Below, piece by piece: positions 59,763 through 64,000 of a DNA stretch of 64,000 nt (the first letter of the stretch is position 1; each line of letters starts with the position of its first letter). The notes under the pieces are model-generated. The model was not told the DNA's origin. It was given only the letters and a program-made list of their open reading frames with translations, and made no database searches. Made by a program: the position numbers and the translations under genes. Source of the stretch: Phyllobacterium endophyticum. GTDB lineage: Bacteria; Pseudomonadota; Alphaproteobacteria; Rhizobiales; Rhizobiaceae. Location of the stretch: the NCBI RefSeq assembly GCF_003010935.1, contig NZ_PGGN01000001.1:806001-870000 (forward strand), in the 5' to 3' direction.

Positions 59763-60578
59763 TCACTCTTTGCCGTCGTCAGATTTTTTCAGCTCTTCGA
59801 GGGTCGGCATCGACACGATGTTGTAACCCGAATCCACGTAGTGGATCTCTCCGGTTACGCCGCTTGAAAGATTCGACAGGAGATAGAGCGCCGACCGGCC
59901 GACATCTTCGATATCGACGGTTCGACGAAGAGGGGCATTGCGCTTCTGGTAGGAGAACATGGCACGGGCATCACCGATGCCGGCGCCGGCCAATGTGCGC
60001 ACAGGACCCGCAGAAATTGCATTGACGCGAATCCCCTCCGGACCGTAATCGGCGGCAAGGTAGCGGACCATTGCTTCGAGGGCGGCCTTGGCGACACCCA
60101 TGACGTTATAGTTGGGCATGACACGCGTGGAGCCGCCATAGGTAAGCGTCAGAATGGAGCCGCCACCGGTCATCAGCCTTGAAGCGCGTTGGGCGACCTC
60201 GGTGAAGGAGTAGGCGGAGATGACCATGGTGCGGCTGAAATTATCCCGCGTGGTCACATCGGCGTAGCGGCCCTTCAGCTGCGACTTGTCGGAGAAGCCG
60301 ATAGCGTGCACGACGAAATCGATTGTGCCCCATTCCTTTTCCAGCGCTTCGAAGACCGCGTCGACGGTAGCGATGTCTTCCACATCGCAAGGCAAGAGCA
60401 ATTTCGATCCGAGCTGTTCCGCCAGGGGTGCGACACGCTTGCCGAACGCTTCTCCCTGATAGGTGAAGGCAAGCTCGGAGCCATTATCCGCCAGTTCCTT
60501 GGCTATTCCCCAGGCAATGGAATGGCTGTTCGCGACCCCCATGATGAGACCGCGTTTGCCCTTCATTAAATCTGCCAT
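59763..60578 (-). CDS. fabI: enoyl-[acyl-carrier-protein] reductase [NADH]
   Basis: A 271-residue FabI: GLIMGVANSHSIAWGIAK is the divergent NAD loop, and PNYNVMGVAKAALE has the Tyr-x6-Lys pair. It reduces enoyl-ACP in fatty acid elongation and is the target of triclosan-type inhibitors. It follows fabB by 3 bp in the fabA-fabB-fabI operon. The 149 bp beyond its stop contain no gene that I can support. Confidence 0.96.
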   Translation of the reverse strand: MADLMKGKRGLIMGVANSHSIAWGIAKELADNGSELAFTYQGEAFGKRVAPLAEQLGSKLLLPCDVEDIATVDAVFEALEKEWGTIDFVVHAIGFSDKSQLKGRYADVTTRDNFSRTMVISAYSFTEVAQRASRLMTGGGSILTLTYGGSTRVMPNYNVMGVAKAALEAMVRYLAADYGPEGIRVNAISAGPVRTLAGAGIGDARAMFSYQKRNAPLRRTVDIEDVGRSALYLLSNLSSGVTGEIHYVDSGYNIVSMPTLEELKKSDDGKE

Positions 60579-60581
60579 TCT

Positions 60582-61808
60582 TTACCCCTCGTAACGCTGG
60601 AAGACCAGCGAAGCGTTCGTGCCGCCAAATCCGAAAGAATTGGTCAGAACCGTATTCAGTTTGATGTTATCTATGCGCCGGCGCGTAATGGGCATGTCTT
60701 CGAACGCGGGATCGAGTTCTTCGATATTGGCACTTTCCGCGATGAAGTCATTGTTCATCATCAGGAGCGAGTAGATCGACTCGTGCACGCCCGTCGCGCC
60801 TTGGGAATGCCCCGTCAGTGATTTTGTCGCCGAAATCGGCGGGCACTGGTTGCCGGACCCGAACACTTCCCGAATTGCCTCGATTTCCTTGAGGTCGCCG
60901 ACCGGCGTCGAGGTTGCGTGCGGGTTGATGTAGTCGATGGGTCCTTTGACGTTGGCAATGGCCATGCGCATGCAACGCGCAGCGCCTTCGCCGCTGGGAG
61001 CGACCATATCGGCACCGTCGGATGTCACGCCATAGCCGACGAGTTCGCCATAAATCCTGGCGCCACGCGCCTTGGCATGTTCGAGCTCTTCGAGAACGAG
61101 GACACCGGCGCCGCCGGAGATGACGAAACCGTCGCGATTCTTGTCATAGGCGCGCGAGGCTACCGAAGGGCGGTCGTTGAACTTGGACGACATGGCGCCC
61201 ATCCCGTCGAAGAGCACGGACAATGTCCAGTCCAGATCCTCGCAGCCACCTGCAAACATCATGTCCTGCTTGCCGTATTGGATCATTTCATAGGCATTGC
61301 CGACGCAATGGTTCGAAGTCGCGCAGGCCGAGGAGATCGAATAATTGACACCCTTGATCTTGAACCAAGTGGCGAGTGTCGCCGACGCCGTCGAAGACAT
61401 GGCCTTCGGCACGGCAAAGGGGCCCACCTTCTTGCTCGAACCGGACTCGATGGTCTTTTCCGCGGCCTCGACGATGGTGCGGGTGGATGAGCCGCCCGAC
61501 CCCATGATGATGCCGGTCCGGTCGTTGGATACGAGGTCTGCATCAAGCCCGGCATCTGCGATGGCCTGATCCATGGCGACGTGATTCCAGGCGGTGCCGC
61601 CGCCATGGAAGCGCATAGCGCGCCGGTCGACAAGCGTGGCGGGATCGAGCGTAGGAGCACCCTTCACCTGGCTGCGAAAACCGTGCGCAGCATATTCTTC
61701 GGCGAAGACAATACCGGATTTCGCCGTTCGCAGCGATTCCAGGACCTCCGCTACATTGTTGCCGATAGAGGACACGATACCCATGCCCGTCACAACCACT
61801 CGCCGCAT
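60582..61808 (-). CDS. fabB: 3-oxoacyl-[acyl-carrier-protein] synthase I
   Basis: A 408-residue ketoacyl-ACP synthase with the Cys-His-His triad in SSACATSNHCVG, NPHATSTPVGD and GHSQGATG. FabB elongates cis-3-decenoyl-ACP in unsaturated fatty acid synthesis. ATG 61808 has AAGGAG seven bases upstream. It lies between fabA (34 bp) and fabI (3 bp) in one operon. Confidence 0.96.
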   Translation of the reverse strand: MRRVVVTGMGIVSSIGNNVAEVLESLRTAKSGIVFAEEYAAHGFRSQVKGAPTLDPATLVDRRAMRFHGGGTAWNHVAMDQAIADAGLDADLVSNDRTGIIMGSGGSSTRTIVEAAEKTIESGSSKKVGPFAVPKAMSSTASATLATWFKIKGVNYSISSACATSNHCVGNAYEMIQYGKQDMMFAGGCEDLDWTLSVLFDGMGAMSSKFNDRPSVASRAYDKNRDGFVISGGAGVLVLEELEHAKARGARIYGELVGYGVTSDGADMVAPSGEGAARCMRMAIANVKGPIDYINPHATSTPVGDLKEIEAIREVFGSGNQCPPISATKSLTGHSQGATGVHESIYSLLMMNNDFIAESANIEELDPAFEDMPITRRRIDNIKLNTVLTNSFGFGGTNASLVFQRYEG

Positions 61809-61842
61809 CGCGATCTCCTTAAAGGCTTGCGCTGGCCAAAGC

Positions 61843-62358
61843 TCAGGCAGCGCTTTCCTTGAACAGGCCAACCCGCAGGTCAGTTGCTTTATAGATAGTC
61901 TCGCCATCGACCTTTAACCAGCCGTCGGCAATACCAAGCACCAGACGGCCGCGCATGACGCGCTTGAAATCGATGCCATATTCTACGAGCTTGTTTTTCG
62001 GTGTGACCATGCCGGTGAACTTGACTTCGCCTGTGGAAAGGGCACGGCCCTTGCCCGGTTCGCCCAGCCAGCCGAGATAGAAGCCGGTCAGCTGCCACAT
62101 GGCGTCAAGGCCCAGGCAGCCGGGCATGACAGGATCGCCAATGAAATGACATGCGAAGAACCACAGGTCAGGCTTGATATCGAATTCGGCACGGATATAG
62201 CCCTTGCCATTTTCGCCGCCTGTTTCAGAAATCTCGGTGATCCGGTCGAACATCAGCATAGGTGGTGCTGGCAATTGGGCATTGCCCTGACCGAACATCT
62301 CTCCGCGGGCACAAGTTAGAAGCTCGTCATACCCGTAGCTTGACTTCTGTTCTGGCAT
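61843..62358 (-). CDS. fabA: 3-hydroxydecanoyl-[acyl-carrier-protein] dehydratase/isomerase
   Basis: A 171-residue FabA, matching the 172-residue E. coli enzyme. [20 protein letters not shown] carries the catalytic His and Asp. It introduces the double bond that starts unsaturated fatty acid synthesis. ATG 62358 follows GGAG. It opens the fab operon and is divergent from irr. Confidence 0.97.
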   Translation of the reverse strand: MPEQKSSYGYDELLTCARGEMFGQGNAQLPAPPMLMFDRITEISETGGENGKGYIRAEFDIKPDLWFFACHFIGDPVMPGCLGLDAMWQLTGFYLGWLGEPGKGRALSTGEVKFTGMVTPKNKLVEYGIDFKRVMRGRLVLGIADGWLKVDGETIYKATDLRVGLFKESAA

Positions 62359-62676
62359 TCTTTCTCCCATCGGTAACTTCAAGGCTTGCGCCTGCGTATG
62401 TTCCGGCGCGGACGGACCCTAGCATAGAGTATTTCCGCCTGAAAACGCTGCATAGAGCAAACCAGCATCAAATGGAACCCTACTTTCGGGCGCGTTGATA
62501 TTCATGCCATAGCGGCTTGAAATGACATTTTGGCCCTCCGGTACTCCGCGTCTTCCAGGTTCACTCGCCTTCACCGTACAAATCTTGCCGTTTCATCGCG
62601 TCCTGACCCTGAACTCGGCCCCATCTTACCCGGGAAACCAGATCAGCCATGCAACCAATGGCGTAAAACCAGCCTA

Positions 62677-62705
62677 TTGATCGGTTTTGCAAGACAGCAT
62701 ATATC
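62677..62705 (+). promoter_or_regulatory. candidate irr promoter in the 420 bp fabA-irr gap
   Basis: The gap 62359-62778 holds no gene that I can support and must contain the divergent promoters. TTGATC (62677-62682) and TATATC (62700-62705) are 17 bp apart and point to irr. Just downstream, GACAC-T-GTGTC (62723-62733) is a perfect short palindrome near the likely transcription start and may be an operator. The classic iron-control element consensus was not seen by eye. Confidence 0.4.
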
Positions 62706-62778
62706 AATCATGTAACACGACGGACACTGTGTCTGTGGTGTGACTTCTGATATCAGTTAACGGAGTGGCAGGCGGGCC

Positions 62779-63210
62779 ATGCATATTTCTTATGAAATCG
62801 ATGCCGACGTATCCTTGCAGGAGCGCTTGCGCTTTGCAGGATTGAGGCCGACCCGTCAACGTATCGCGCTTGCCAGCCTGATCTTTTCGAAGGGCGACCG
62901 ACACCTTTCGGCCGAAGAGTTGCACGAGGAAGCGCTCGGCGCAAACGTGCCGGTTTCGCTGGCGACTGTCTACAATACGCTGCATCAGTTCACGCAGGCC
63001 GGGATGCTGCGCATCCTCGCGGTTGAAGGCGCAAAAACCTATTTCGACACGAATGTTTCCGACCATCATCACTTTTTCGTTGAAGGCGACAATGAAGTGA
63101 TCGACATCCCGAGCGGTTCGACCATGGTGGGCAATTTGCCGCCGGTTCCCGAAGGCATGGAAATCGTCAATGTGGACATAATCATCCGCCTGCGCAAAAA
63201 GCGCGGCTGA
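62779..63210 (+). CDS. irr: iron response regulator Irr (Fur family)
   Basis: A 143-residue Fur-family regulator. A winged helix spans residues 15-85 (GLRPTRQRIALASLIF, VSLATVYNTLHQF), and SDHHHFFVEGDNEVIDI carries the HHH haem/metal site typical of Irr. In rhizobia and Brucella it represses haem synthesis and activates iron uptake under iron limitation. Placement divergent from fabA is conserved in the order. An N-terminal haem regulatory motif (GCPW) is absent, as in many non-Bradyrhizobium Irr proteins. Confidence 0.94.
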   Translation: MHISYEIDADVSLQERLRFAGLRPTRQRIALASLIFSKGDRHLSAEELHEEALGANVPVSLATVYNTLHQFTQAGMLRILAVEGAKTYFDTNVSDHHHFFVEGDNEVIDIPSGSTMVGNLPPVPEGMEIVNVDIIIRLRKKRG

Positions 63211-63589
63211 TCCAGACGGGATAATCGCCAAGGCGGGCTGTTCATGGCGCTTTCCTGCGCTCGTAGCTCACGTATCCAACCTAGGCTGCCTTGAGTACTC
63301 GAAAAGCACCATTTTCGCCACGCCCTGACGGATTTGCCCTTGTAGGCACGAGCGGCGACGCATCGGCCGTTGCGCCATGAGGCTCGTTGTCCAATCCCGC
63401 GAGCCACAAGCCGACATTTGCGCTTGTCGCGAATCATGATGCCCGTTACCTCTAAGGCATAGGCTCGACCCGCGCCTCCTCCCTCCTCTCGGGAAGTATC
63501 CGACATACGGGGTGACAATCATCATCGAACCATCTGTTCGAGCACCGCATAAGGAGGGATTGCGTTTTCCGCTCGCAATGGAGGTCCTG
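63211..63589. other. 379 bp without a supported gene
   Basis: No RNA gene, repeat or convincing coding sequence was recognised. On the minus strand a 51-codon open stretch ends at about 63285 (last residues GENGAFRVLKAA) but has no start codon or ribosome binding site, and two other minus frames are also open, so composition rather than coding is likely. A Shine-Dalgarno-like AAGGAGG at 63551-63557 is too far from the next start to matter. Confidence 0.4.
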
Positions 63590-64000
63590 ATGAAGCTTTC
63601 TGCCCCTGTCTTCCAGTTGAAACGCCGTGCCAAGCTACTGGTCCGCAAGAATAATGTTCCTCTGCACGAGGCACTCGATCAAATTGCGCGTGAGGAGGGA
63701 TTTGCAAGATGGAGCCTGCTTTCATCCCGGATCACCGCAGACACCTTGTCGAATACCATGCTGTCCCGACTGAATGACGGCGACCTGCTGCTGGTGGCCG
63801 GCCGCCCTGGACAGGGCAAAACGACGATGGGACTTCAGCTTTTGCTCGACGCTGCCCGCGACAACCGAATGGCGGTGTTCTTTACGCTGGAATCTACCGA
63901 GGAGCAGGCAAGGAAGCACATTGGCTCGTTGGATGAGAGCCATCACCTTACCAGCAGTCTTGAAATCGTGACTTCAAATGAAATCAGCGCCGATTACATT
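63590..64000 (+). CDS. DnaB/RadA-like P-loop ATPase (DNA helicase-like), 3' end outside window
   Basis: 137 codons from the ATG to the window edge. A short helical N-terminal region (about 1-62, LKRRAKLLVRKNNVPLHEAL) leads directly into a RecA/DnaB-type ATPase core: LLLVAGRPGQGKTTMGLQLL is Walker A, and FFTLESTEEQARKHI follows as in DnaB. The full DnaB N-terminal domain is absent, so this is not the replicative helicase. GGAGGT precedes the ATG (an in-frame ATG at 63578 is possible). Function unknown; Rhizobiales annotations often call such genes DNA helicase. Confidence 0.8.
   Translation, partial: MKLSAPVFQLKRRAKLLVRKNNVPLHEALDQIAREEGFARWSLLSSRITADTLSNTMLSRLNDGDLLLVAGRPGQGKTTMGLQLLLDAARDNRMAVFFTLESTEEQARKHIGSLDESHHLTSSLEIVTSNEISADYI

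Noticed and set aside
63211-63589. tRNA gene or insertion-sequence remnant after irr
   Set aside because: No cloverleaf with a T-arm consensus and no terminal inverted repeats or transposase motifs could be supported.

Overview
The window is a 64 kb stretch of an alphaproteobacterial chromosome, most likely Rhizobiales (the Brucellaceae/Phyllobacteriaceae side; Phyllobacterium, Ochrobactrum or a close relative would fit). The evidence is gene order: rpmH-rnpA-yidC-engB, argB, dapD/dapE-truA-fmt-def, tsaB-rimI-plsC-miaB-phoH-ybeY-corC-lnt-HTH-metK-trmB, rimP-nusA-ylxR-infB-rbfA-truB-rpsO-pnp, and irr divergent from fabA-fabB-fabI. Coding density is high and hand counts in ordinary genes give about 60% G+C. 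I saw no rRNA, tRNA, CRISPR array, intact insertion sequence or prophage. The assignment to an order rests on family and synteny knowledge; no search was run.

Region by region: (1) 1-4528 is a lysine/pipecolate degradation cluster: aldehyde dehydrogenase AmaB (cut by the window edge), 2-oxoadipate dioxygenase/decarboxylase HglS, a divergent LysR regulator and an AmaA-type FAD oxidase. (2) 4539-8781 holds a small membrane protein, an endonuclease/exonuclease/phosphatase-family enzyme, a cardiolipin synthase and an orphan sensor kinase. (3) 8876-15313 is the rpmH-rnpA-yidC-engB ribosome/membrane-insertion block and argB, with an ECF sigma / anti-sigma / secreted fasciclin unit between engB and argB. 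(4) 15314-19333 carries Lrp-type regulator/phenylalanine hydroxylase, a diguanylate cyclase, a pyrimidine 5'-nucleotidase and a LOG-family protein. (5) 19484-26915 is diaminopimelate synthesis (dapD, dapE) followed by truA-fmt-def.

The most unusual part is 20339-21754, between dapD and dapE. This AT-rich insert (about 47% G+C in the toxin reading frame by hand count, about 39% just upstream) encodes a protein with the exact spacing of the colicin M catalytic residues (D-x-Y-D-x5-H-R). It is coupled by a stop/start overlap to a small membrane-anchored protein with two cysteines, as expected of a colicin M immunity protein. A strong ribosome binding site and ATG at 20648 open a different frame whose first residues resemble a TonB box (DTIVIKA). 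Adding one A near 20722 would fuse that import signal to the catalytic domain. I read this as a colicin M-like lipid II-degrading bacteriocin-immunity pair with a one-base frameshift (real or a sequencing error).

(6) 27029-34233 contains rmuC, a cation diffusion facilitator, a lone hydantoinase/oxoprolinase-type protein, malate synthase G and a secreted DUF3859-like protein. (7) 34366-44855 is a long co-directional housekeeping run for tRNA and ribosome modification, lipid and lipoprotein synthesis and S-adenosylmethionine synthesis. (8) 45085-48041 is a tripartite tricarboxylate transporter. (9) 48380-58566 is the translation/RNA operon rimP to pnp, with a well-formed promoter, a leader hairpin with a T run, internal hairpins after infB and rpsO, and a long stem-loop in the pnp leader. 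(10) 58597-64000 has an RsmC-like methyltransferase, the fabI-fabB-fabA unsaturated fatty acid operon, irr, and the start of a DnaB/RadA-like ATPase that runs off the window.
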